Shown: piece by piece, positions 1 to 6,227 of the stretch
Layout of the letters: each line of letters opens with the position of its first letter
How positions within the stretch are numbered: the first letter of the stretch is position 1
Source of the DNA: Dinghuibacter sp035492835
GTDB taxonomy: Bacteria > Bacteroidota > Bacteroidia > Chitinophagales > Chitinophagaceae
DNA: 9,758 bases
Reading direction: 5' to 3'
Assembly (NCBI RefSeq): GCF_035492835.1
Contig: NZ_DATJIY010000002.1
Location: 1 to 9,758 of the forward strand
Notes under the pieces: model-generated
The model's database searches: none
What the model was told of the DNA's origin: nothing
What the model saw: only the letters and a program-made list of their open reading frames with translations
Position numbers and translations under genes: made by a program

Positions 1-816
1 AACTATGTGACCGTGTGCATGGATTGTCATTCCAGCCGCGATATGGGCCGGTTATCGGGACCGCTCGTTCCGGGAACGGAAGGCCAGGGCGGCGAGACCT
101 TCGACCGGTCGTTGGGGTTCCCCGGTATCTTCTACGCGAAAAACATCACGCCCGCCGGTATCGGCCGCTATACCGACGGCGAATTGTTCCGGGTGATCAC
201 CACCGGCGTGACCAAAGAAGGTAAAGCCCTTTTTCCGGTGATGCCTTATGCCGAATACGGCAAAATGGACCCCGAGGATATCAAGTGTATTATCGCGTAC
301 CTCCGGACGTTGCCTTCGATCGACCATTCGGTACCGGCGTCGGTGGCGGATTTCCCGATGAATTTCATCCTCGGCACGATACCCCGAAAGGCGGACCCGC
401 ACTCCGCGCCGGCCGCCGGCGATACCCTCGCCCGTGGCGCGTACCTGTTGAACGCCTGCGCCTGTATCGAATGCCATACACCCGCCGAGAAGGGTCAGCT
501 CGATCTTTCGCTCGCCTATTCCGGGGGAAGGGAGTTCAAATCACCCGACGGTTTCATCCTCCGTTCCGCCAATATTACGCCCGATATGAAGTCAGGCATC
601 GGCGCCTGGACCCGGGACCAATTCGTCAGCCGCTTCCGAGCCATGGCTGACAGCGGTTATGTGCCCCCGGCGGTAAAGCGGGGCGAATTCAACACCATTA
701 TGCCCTGGACGCGATACGGCGGGATGACCCGGGAGGACCTGGCAGCGATTTATGCAGCGTTGATGAGGCTCAAACCCACCAGCAGGAAGGTCGATATTTT
801 TACAGCCGCACGGTAA
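1..816 (+). CDS. Diheme c-type cytochrome, 5' end missing
   Basis: The reading frame is open from base 1, so the gene begins off the left edge; 271 residues are visible, ending at TAA 814-816. Two covalent heme-binding CxxCH motifs are seen: CMDCH at visible residues 6-10 and CIECH at 155-159. Each is followed about 75-79 residues later by a Met-Pro segment (MPYAEYGKM from Met81, MPWTRYGGM from Met234) that probably supplies the axial methionine ligand. The protein is thus a tandem duplication of one class I cytochrome c domain, with a linker around residues 105-145. Such proteins carry electrons in the periplasm, often as the cytochrome subunit of a dehydrogenase or oxidase; the partner cannot be told because the left neighbours are not visible. 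A signal peptide is expected in the missing part. The GTG at base 7 is internal and not the true start. Certain as a diheme cytochrome; the exact role is unknown. Confidence 0.9.
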   Translation, partial: NYVTVCMDCHSSRDMGRLSGPLVPGTEGQGGETFDRSLGFPGIFYAKNITPAGIGRYTDGELFRVITTGVTKEGKALFPVMPYAEYGKMDPEDIKCIIAYLRTLPSIDHSVPASVADFPMNFILGTIPRKADPHSAPAAGDTLARGAYLLNACACIECHTPAEKGQLDLSLAYSGGREFKSPDGFILRSANITPDMKSGIGAWTRDQFVSRFRAMADSGYVPPAVKRGEFNTIMPWTRYGGMTREDLAAIYAALMRLKPTSRKVDIFTAAR

Positions 817-822
817 TTACCG
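811..822. repeat. 12-base palindrome over the cytochrome stop codon
   Basis: CGGTAATTACCG reads the same on both strands. It holds the last arginine codon and the TAA stop of the cytochrome gene plus six bases downstream. No T-run follows, so it does not look like an intrinsic terminator. It could be a protein-binding dyad or chance. Confidence 0.5.
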
Positions 823-826
823 GGAG

Positions 827-838
827 CGCGGCGCCGCG
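827..838. repeat. 12-base GC palindrome after the cytochrome gene
   Basis: CGCGGCGCCGCG is a perfect palindrome four bases after the preceding one. In RNA it could fold only as a short GC hairpin with a 4-base loop, and no U-run follows. Simple GC-rich palindromes are common by chance in such a genome. A role in ending cytochrome transcription is possible but unsupported. Confidence 0.4.
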
Positions 839-843
839 GGTAC

Positions 844-872
844 TTGATAAGTTCGGTAAAAGTCCTTATATT
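844..872 (+). promoter_or_regulatory. Possible weak Bacteroidota-type promoter
   Basis: TTG at 844-846 and TATATT at 867-872 partly match the Bacteroidota -33 (TTTG) and -7 (TAnnTTTG) elements, with 20 bases between them. The last part of the -7 box (TTTG) is not conserved. If used, transcription would begin near 878-880 and leave out the ribosome-binding site and one arm of the inverted repeat. That conflicts with the RNA-hairpin reading of the same region, so this call is weak. Confidence 0.25.
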
Positions 873-877
873 AAGGA
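863..877 (+). promoter_or_regulatory. Small hairpin masking the ribosome-binding site
   Basis: TCCTTA (863-868) and TAAGGA (872-877) are exact reverse complements with a 3-base TAT loop, nested inside the larger inverted repeat at 844-888. The right arm contains the AAGGA ribosome-binding sequence, so folding would hide it. A 6-base AT-rich stem is weak alone but could be reinforced by the outer 10-base stem. The pairing is seen directly; regulation of translation by it is inference. Confidence 0.5.
873..877 (+). promoter_or_regulatory. Ribosome-binding site of the small secreted gene
   Basis: AAGGA lies 12 bases before the ATG at 890. It is the only purine-rich Shine-Dalgarno-like sequence upstream of this gene. 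The spacing is longer than the usual 5-9 bases, although a folded spacer would shorten it. It forms one arm of the hairpin at 863-877. Confidence 0.5.
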
Positions 878-889
878 AAACTTATCAAA

Positions 890-1318
890 ATGAAAGCTAT
901 CCTATTTGCTGCCTCCGTTCTCGCCTGTGTGGCGTTCGCCCCCGTGTCCAGGTACATCAATAAGCCGACGGCCGGCATACATCGCCCCTTCAACGGAAGC
1001 GTATACATCTACGACGGCCTGGGCGCCAAGGTCACGGCCTTGTCGGGCATCGACGGGTTCACCTTTACCGCACCCCTGGAATCGATGCACTCCGAATCGG
1101 GTACCCATACAGGTCCCGCTCCTGTTGGATCCAATGTAAGCTTTACCCTCGGCCCCGCGGGCGGCGCCAGCGGGTACGCCTGTCTCGACATCGCCGGCTA
1201 CACGGTACAGGAGTTAACGATCAGCGGTATCGGGACCTACAATTTCAGCTCCGAGCCCTATAATGCGGGGGACGCGATAATGATTTCGTTCTCGACCACG
1301 GATTGCACGCTTCAATAG
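890..1318 (+). CDS. Small predicted secreted protein, unknown function
   Basis: This gene encodes 142 residues from ATG 890 to TAG 1316-1318. The first 17 or so residues (MKAILFAASVLACVAFA) look like a Sec signal peptide, with Lys2, a hydrophobic core and a small-residue cleavage site at AFA|P. Cys12 lies inside that core without a convincing lipobox, so I expect a soluble periplasmic or secreted protein. The mature part is rich in Gly, Ser, Thr and aromatic residues, with alternating polar/hydrophobic stretches suggesting an all-beta fold; Cys98 and Cys139 could form a disulfide. I recognise no family and assign no function. It lies 73 bases after the cytochrome gene on the same strand, with several dyads between, so it may have its own control. 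Its 3' end overlaps the convergent hydrolase gene by 7 bases. The signal peptide and upstream AAGGA support it as a real gene. Confidence 0.7.
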   Translation: MKAILFAASVLACVAFAPVSRYINKPTAGIHRPFNGSVYIYDGLGAKVTALSGIDGFTFTAPLESMHSESGTHTGPAPVGSNVSFTLGPAGGASGYACLDIAGYTVQELTISGIGTYNFSSEPYNAGDAIMISFSTTDCTLQ

Positions 1319-3126
1319 GTTACGCCGTACACCCATGCCTTCAGCGTAAGCGGCTCGACCTCCGTCGACCGGCACTCAACCGTTAACGGCCCCGTCACCG
1401 GCGCGACCTCCCCGGCGCCCCACGAGAGACCGCTCCAGATCATTTTGTCGTACTCTTTGCGGAACGGCACGGCAGCGCCGTTCCGCGTAACGCGCAGCTG
1501 CAGGAACGCGTCCATCTTTTTCCCATCCGGCGGCGCGCCGCCCCACGAGCGGCGGGGATAGCCGTCGGCGCCGAATTGCTGAAAGAGGATGCGAATATGT
1601 TTGCCTGCCGGCGGCGTAAAGGTCGCGCGGATTCCGTTGGCCCCCGCCGCCACAAACGTCACCGGTACCGGCTCGATGGAGGTCGCCACCCGGATGGTCT
1701 CGTCGACGCCCAAATCGAACGAGGCATACGCCCCATATCCCACGACCACCAATTGTTCCGGCCCGAGCCTCAATGTGCGCCCCGATACCGTAGGTTTGAA
1801 TCCCCCATCGGTGTACAACACCCGGCCGCCGGAAGCCTCTTGCAGCGGAAGCTCGACGCTCGCCACCGCCTGCGACGGATTCACCACCGTGAAAACGCTC
1901 CCGTTGGCCCCTTCCGCTGCAAACCCATAAGGCTCCCCGGTCCCCGGGATCGCGCCAAAGGTGCTACACATCCCATACCGCTGTAGACCGGTATACAATG
2001 TTTGGGCCTTGTGGAAAAACGCCCCGTCGACCAGCTCCATATTCCCATGATAGACGTTCATCCACCCGGAGCGCGCCAGCTGCAGGATCATCATGCCCTT
2101 CCAGGCATTGTCCGCGCGGTAATAGCAAGTCCCCGTCGTGCCCGTCATAAAACCGCAATTGTCGATCCGCCGCAGCGGCAGCCCGTTGAATTCGAACTGC
2201 CGGACCATGTGGTCCGTATACGTATCCTGCGACCGCCAGATATTCATCATCGGCACGTCGCTGAACCGCGGGTCCCCGCAATAGATCGTATCGAAGGTTT
2301 CCATCCAGCGCGGGTCCACAGTTTTCCGGAAGGGCGTAAACGTGTTTTCCATGTCCCCGCCAAAACCGTTATACCCCGTGATCACCACGTCCGGATTCCG
2401 CACCCGGAACCGCTGGAGCATGTCCATCAGCGCCAGCTTGTTCATCTCCACGATGGTCTCCGGCAGGTGCGTTTCCTTCACTTCCCCGGTCGCCGCGTCG
2501 AAATACGCAAAGTCGAACTTGAACGCGCGCACGCCTTTGTCGTACCACATCTGTAACGTGTCACCAAGGTGTTTGAGGTACCCCCCCACGAAAAGACAAA
2601 ACGTCCCTCCGCCCACCGCCAGCGAGTCCTTCCACTCCGGTATGACGTTCAGGAAAAGACCGCTGTGTGTAGCTATAAGGTTCGTGGAAAACCACATGCC
2701 TGGTCGTATACCCGCCTCCTTACACCCCTGCAACCAGGCGTCCGGGCCGTTTGGCCAGTGCTCCCGGTGCCACGTGCGGTAGCCGCCGTCCTTGTCGAAC
2801 CAAAACGCGTCCATCATGTAATAGTCGATGTGGACGCCCGCGGACTGGAGCCTTCGCAGCTCACCCAGCTCCTTCATCGCCAGCGCCTCCGTCAGCGGCG
2901 TGTTATCGCTGAGCTCGTCATACGACGACCAGTCGTTGTAATACGTCACCGGTTGTTTGAGACCGTTGGTGATGCCGTCCCGCCCTGCCGGCAGCCCGTG
3001 CTCCGCCGTGAGAAAAGTGGCTGCGCCCGGGCCGCCGGCAGGGCTGGCGCCCAAAGCCGCGGCGACGCGCCAGGGGCGAATGCCTAGCCCGAGCCCCGCG
3101 GTAACGATAAATTTCTTCCTATCCAT
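1312..3126 (-). CDS. Alpha-galactosidase-like glycoside hydrolase
   Basis: This gene encodes 604 residues starting MDRKKFIVTAGLGLG. The ATG at 3126 lies 4 bases after the stop of the upstream gene. An in-frame ATG at 3246 would add 40 Arg/Pro-rich residues inside that gene and is unlikely. The N-terminus resembles a signal peptide (RKKF then a hydrophobic run, a weak Tat-like motif), so export to the periplasm is expected. Residues about 60-400 read as a TIM-barrel hydrolase: DYYMMDAFWF at 101-110, GIRPGMWFSTN near 139-149, and FKFDFAYFD around Asp205, which matches the K-(W/Y/F)-D nucleophile segment of clan GH-D (GH27/GH36). Asp301 in WRSQDTYTDH is a candidate acid/base. A beta-sandwich follows at about 400-468, then an extra domain at 477-604 that I cannot name. 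It is the last gene of the SusCD operon and probably trims oligosaccharides. Family membership and sugar specificity are inferred from motifs only. Confidence 0.75.
   Translation of the reverse strand: MDRKKFIVTAGLGLGIRPWRVAAALGASPAGGPGAATFLTAEHGLPAGRDGITNGLKQPVTYYNDWSSYDELSDNTPLTEALAMKELGELRRLQSAGVHIDYYMMDAFWFDKDGGYRTWHREHWPNGPDAWLQGCKEAGIRPGMWFSTNLIATHSGLFLNVIPEWKDSLAVGGGTFCLFVGGYLKHLGDTLQMWYDKGVRAFKFDFAYFDAATGEVKETHLPETIVEMNKLALMDMLQRFRVRNPDVVITGYNGFGGDMENTFTPFRKTVDPRWMETFDTIYCGDPRFSDVPMMNIWRSQDTYTDHMVRQFEFNGLPLRRIDNCGFMTGTTGTCYYRADNAWKGMMILQLARSGWMNVYHGNMELVDGAFFHKAQTLYTGLQRYGMCSTFGAIPGTGEPYGFAAEGANGSVFTVVNPSQAVASVELPLQEASGGRVLYTDGGFKPTVSGRTLRLGPEQLVVVGYGAYASFDLGVDETIRVATSIEPVPVTFVAAGANGIRATFTPPAGKHIRILFQQFGADGYPRRSWGGAPPDGKKMDAFLQLRVTRNGAAVPFRKEYDKMIWSGLSWGAGEVAPVTGPLTVECRSTEVEPLTLKAWVYGVTY
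1459..1486. repeat. 10-base inverted repeat in the hydrolase 3' region
   Basis: GCGGAACGGC (1459-1468) and GCCGTTCCGC (1477-1486) are perfect complements around an 8-base loop. The hairpin is GC-rich and lies about 150 bases before the end of the hydrolase gene, within codons for the RNGAAVPFRKE segment. No T-run follows on either strand, so it is not a standard terminator. Confidence 0.5.
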
Positions 3127-3130
3127 AGTC

Positions 3131-4471
3131 CTAGAATTTCGCGCCCTTGCCGGTAAGCGTTGTACGATACGCCGAAAACGTATCCAGCCCCGCCGGCGAA
3201 ACCAGGGTGGTAAAACCCGCGTACGCGGGAAACCCCGGGTCGACATTCATCCCCGGCCCGCGACGATGCAAACACCACCAGTCGTTCCCGGTAAACCGGT
3301 CCGCTCCGGGCAGCCCCCGGATCAAGCTATCTCCTCCGACGAAAATGTTATCAGACCATACAAACCCCCGGCGCTCGGCGGTCTCCGAATAGCTGACCGC
3401 CGCTTCGCGCGCGGAATACACCGTATTGTTACAGACCTGGCAATTGTAGAACTGAAGGGAGTCCCGCGACGCATTCCACACATAGATGCCCGCGCGGGAG
3501 TCGGATACCGTCCCGTCGTTTTCGGTCACGTTATACCGGATCACGTTGTCATGCCAGGGGCTCGCACCCCAGTATTGGAAGATGCAGTAGCCGCTCCCCT
3601 GGTTGCCATAGGACAGACAGTATTGTATCACCGAATGGGTCGTGCCGCCGTCCAGGTCGAAACCGCCCCCGTCGGCCGCGCCCGGCGATGTCTTGTTCCG
3701 GTAGGCAATGCAGTGTTGTATGGTGACGCTGTCCGCCTCATAACACCATATCCCCACGGGCCCGTTCCCGATCCGGGGCATATCCCAGCCGTTGCCGGTC
3801 GCCGTGCAGCTGTCGATCAGCAACCGCGTGCAATGACCCGCCACGATCCCGTTCCCGCTGTGGTTGGTCAGGTTTGTCGGGTCTCCGGGATTGTCATCGG
3901 CATGACAGTCGATCAGCCGTATATCCACGCACCCTTTTTTCCCGGGGGGGCCCTCGACCCCGATCCCGGACGCCCCGTTGCCGTGCGATCGCACCCCGTG
4001 CGCGACAAGCCCAAAACACCCATAAATCATCATCCCGGCCTTCTGAAATCCCGATACATCGACGTCACGCACCACGACTTCCCGACAGTCCACGATGGAC
4101 AAACCCTCGTGCACGTTACCCGTCTTCCGCCCCGAACCCACCAGCCGCAGATCCGAAAGCGCAACCCGCGATCCCGCGTACACCACAATCCCCGCCGAGT
4201 CCCCCGCCGCAATCACTGCGAAACCGTCTCCATAAGAACCCACACTCAGATCATGACACGAATCCAGCCGTAACGTCCCGCGCAACGTGTCCCCGCCACG
4301 CAACAATAACTCCCCCGAGACGACGCGGTGCGAGAACGACCGCCACGGATGCGACAAGGAACCGTCCGCGCCATCGTCGCCCGACGCCGCGATATAATGC
4401 GCCTGCGGCCCGCGCCCACAGGCGAAAAGTCCCATCAGCGCCGCGATCCCTACATAAATGCCCCGCCGCAT
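3131..4471 (-). CDS. Right-handed beta-helix lipoprotein, possible polysaccharide lyase or binder
   Basis: This gene encodes 446 residues from ATG 4471 to TAG 3133-3131. The start shares one base with the SusD stop (TGATG) and has GGGG five bases upstream; a TTG at 4474 is possible but less likely. The N-terminus is a lipoprotein signal ending LFAC, lipidated at Cys18. HYIAASGDDGADGS (near 25-38) is the usual opening of secreted pectate-lyase-like beta-helix proteins. From about 80 to 350 there are beta-helix coils of about 30 residues, marked by recurring Cys at 129, 189, 222, 254, 285 and 344 that would stack as an internal ladder. The acidic GGGFDLDGG motif (268-276) could bind metal, but I see no definite catalytic triad. 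In a SusCD operon it may bind or cleave polymer at the cell surface or in the periplasm; lyase activity is not shown. A C7 run next to an A6 run occurs in its coding strand near 3935-3950. Confidence 0.8.
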   Translation of the reverse strand: MRRGIYVGIAALMGLFACGRGPQAHYIAASGDDGADGSLSHPWRSFSHRVVSGELLLRGGDTLRGTLRLDSCHDLSVGSYGDGFAVIAAGDSAGIVVYAGSRVALSDLRLVGSGRKTGNVHEGLSIVDCREVVVRDVDVSGFQKAGMMIYGCFGLVAHGVRSHGNGASGIGVEGPPGKKGCVDIRLIDCHADDNPGDPTNLTNHSGNGIVAGHCTRLLIDSCTATGNGWDMPRIGNGPVGIWCYEADSVTIQHCIAYRNKTSPGAADGGGFDLDGGTTHSVIQYCLSYGNQGSGYCIFQYWGASPWHDNVIRYNVTENDGTVSDSRAGIYVWNASRDSLQFYNCQVCNNTVYSAREAAVSYSETAERRGFVWSDNIFVGGDSLIRGLPGADRFTGNDWWCLHRRGPGMNVDPGFPAYAGFTTLVSPAGLDTFSAYRTTLTGKGAKF

Positions 4472-6225
4472 CAATACCCCGGATTTTGCGTGAGCTTCGG
4501 ATCGAGCGTAATTTCCTGCTGCGGTATCGGAAAGTACTCATTCTTCCCCTGCGTAAAGTGCGACCCATTCACCACGCTCCCCACGCCGCGGTTCTCTTCC
4601 ACCGAAATATAATCGTTCATGAAAGTGGAAGCGAGACCCCAGCGCACGAGGTTGAAGAACCGGTGCCCCTCCATCCCCAGCTCCAACCGGGTCTCGAACC
4701 GCACGGCGGCCCGTGCGTAAGTCTGATCGGTCCACGGAGAAGCGTAAAGCGACATACTATAATTCGCGGAAGGGTATCCCGTGGCGTTGTCAATCGCGAC
4801 CTTACAGCCGTTCATCGCGCGGCTACGCACCATATTCACATAGGCGCGGGCCTGCTCCAGGCTACCCACCTCCACTTCGGCCTCCGCGGCCCACAGCAAC
4901 ACTTCCGCATACCGGATGATGTTGTAGTTGACGGCGCTGTTACCGACATAGTAATAGGCCGAGATGATGCCGCCAAAACCGACGTCTTCATTGGCCTGGC
5001 TGAACATATTCTTGATGTTGACGAAGGGCCCGCCAAAAGCCTGGTCGGCCACCCAGTCCTGCCCGGGATCGACGCCCCAGTCCAGGTAGGGTACGCCCCT
5101 GCGGCCCACGGTCCAGTCCAGCCGCGGGTCCACCGTGCCCTGGTAGGGTACGAAGGGGGACGACGAGGGCACGCCCATGTCGTTTTTCATGTTGGTCCCG
5201 TTGGAAGTGTCGTTTCCCGACGCGTCCAGCATCGGCAGCCCGCTCGCGTCGGTCTTGAAGGCGTTGACGAGGTTGAATGAAGGCTGCTTCCAGTATCCGT
5301 AGGTAACGTCGGCCGCCGTGCCCACCGGGCTTACGCCGGTCTCGCCCAGGTTGGCGTTGTCGGGCAGGCTCGTATAGTCCACCGAGAAATTGGTTTGGAG
5401 GACCGATTCGGAATTGTTTTCCCTGGTCACGTCGAAGTTGTCGTGGTAACACGGCGTCAGCGCGTATGGTACGCCCTGGGCGTTCTTACCGCTGGATATG
5501 ATGGAGTCCAACAAACCCTTCGCCTGCGCGAACTTCTGCTCGAACATATAGCACTTAGCCAGGTAGCAGGCCGCGGCCCATTTGTTGGCCTGTCCCACCA
5601 GCGGCTGCGTCTCGTTGCAGTTGTCGAAGGCGTAGCGGAAGTCGGCCTCGATCAAGGGCCATATATCGGAAGAGTTGGGCAACGTGTTGAAGTTGGCCAC
5701 CGTTTCGTCCACAAAAGGGATGTTCTTCCACATCATCTTCGCGTCGAAGTGGAAGTGCCCGCGCAGGAAGCGCGCTTCGCCGATGGCCTCCGCACGCTGC
5801 GCGTCCGTCATGTCCGTGGCGTTCGTGGCCGCGATGATTACGCTGTTGGCCCTCGCCACGCCGTCGTAGTCCGCGGTCCATTTGTCGTCGATAAAACCCG
5901 TCGTCGGCAGCGATTGGAAGTTCTCGATGTTGAGCGCGTCGGGCACCTGGTGCGGGTAGCCGCTCCCCGGCGTGCCGCCCAGGTAAGCGTCGCCGCCCGG
6001 CAGGTCGCCATAGACCCAGTTGGTGCCCGAGGTGCCCCACCAGGTACTCTTTACGTCGATACCGGTGAGGTCGTGATAGGCCCCGACCAGCAATTGCTGG
6101 ACGCCCGAGGCGTTGTAAAATAAGTTGATCGTGACGGCCCCGCCCTGCGGCTGGACGTCGAGGAAGCTCTTTTTGCAGGCGCACAGCCAGCAACAGAGCG
6201 GTACAAGCACGAATATCTTTTTCAT
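4471..6225 (-). CDS. susD-like: SusD/RagB-family glycan-binding lipoprotein
   Basis: This gene encodes 584 residues. I chose ATG 6225 because GGA lies 8 bases upstream; a GTG at 6231 would add two residues and overlap the SusC stop (GTGA). The start MKKIFVLVPLCCWLCACKK is a lipoprotein signal with lipidated Cys17, followed by SFLDVQP, the classic SusD opening. The middle (RGHFHFDAKMMWKNIPFVDE, then KWAAACYLAKCYMFEQKFAQAK) has the TPR-like helices of the family. The C-terminal half carries IIRYAEVLLWAAEAEVE and RLELGMEGHRFFNLVRWG, and the protein ends with the diagnostic PIPQQEI (566-572) and LTQNPGY. SusD proteins sit on the cell surface as a lid over the SusC barrel and capture glycans for import. 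The C-terminal stop shares one base with the next gene's start. Length is typical. The ligand cannot be told from sequence, though the operon includes an alpha-galactosidase-like enzyme. Confidence 0.96.
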   Translation of the reverse strand: MKKIFVLVPLCCWLCACKKSFLDVQPQGGAVTINLFYNASGVQQLLVGAYHDLTGIDVKSTWWGTSGTNWVYGDLPGGDAYLGGTPGSGYPHQVPDALNIENFQSLPTTGFIDDKWTADYDGVARANSVIIAATNATDMTDAQRAEAIGEARFLRGHFHFDAKMMWKNIPFVDETVANFNTLPNSSDIWPLIEADFRYAFDNCNETQPLVGQANKWAAACYLAKCYMFEQKFAQAKGLLDSIISSGKNAQGVPYALTPCYHDNFDVTRENNSESVLQTNFSVDYTSLPDNANLGETGVSPVGTAADVTYGYWKQPSFNLVNAFKTDASGLPMLDASGNDTSNGTNMKNDMGVPSSSPFVPYQGTVDPRLDWTVGRRGVPYLDWGVDPGQDWVADQAFGGPFVNIKNMFSQANEDVGFGGIISAYYYVGNSAVNYNIIRYAEVLLWAAEAEVEVGSLEQARAYVNMVRSRAMNGCKVAIDNATGYPSANYSMSLYASPWTDQTYARAAVRFETRLELGMEGHRFFNLVRWGLASTFMNDYISVEENRGVGSVVNGSHFTQGKNEYFPIPQQEITLDPKLTQNPGY

Positions 6226-6227
6226 GA

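Larger units (their letters stand above)
844..888. repeat. 10-base inverted repeat upstream of the small secreted gene
   Basis: TTGATAAGTT (844-853) is matched perfectly by its reverse complement AACTTATCAA (879-888), which ends one base before the ATG at 890. The 25-base spacer holds the ribosome-binding site and a second, smaller dyad. In RNA the outer stem would bring the start codon next to a closed stem; in DNA the two arms could be operator half-sites, with centres 35 bases apart. The repeat itself is certain; its role is not. Confidence 0.65.

Noticed and set aside
817..840. Intrinsic terminator after the cytochrome gene
   Set aside because: The palindromes are not followed by a T-run and the stems are too short to support a terminator call.
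3127..3246. N-terminal extension of the hydrolase from an upstream ATG
   Set aside because: The 40 extra residues are Arg/Pro-rich, lie inside the upstream gene and precede a good signal-like start at 3126.
3935..3941. Programmed -1 frameshift at the A6-G run in the beta-helix gene
   Set aside because: The codons read GGG AAA AAA GGG, so the slippery heptamer is not in the required frame and the downstream zero frame is a normal beta-helix.
2957..4273. Plus-strand open frame of 438 codons
   Set aside because: It is antisense to the hydrolase and beta-helix genes, is Pro/Arg/His-rich with no recognisable domain, and is expected by chance in GC-rich DNA opposite real genes.
3874..5280. Plus-strand open frame of 468 codons
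   Set aside because: It is antisense to the beta-helix and SusD genes, strongly Arg/Pro/His-biased and without signals, while the minus strand carries a diagnostic SusD sequence.
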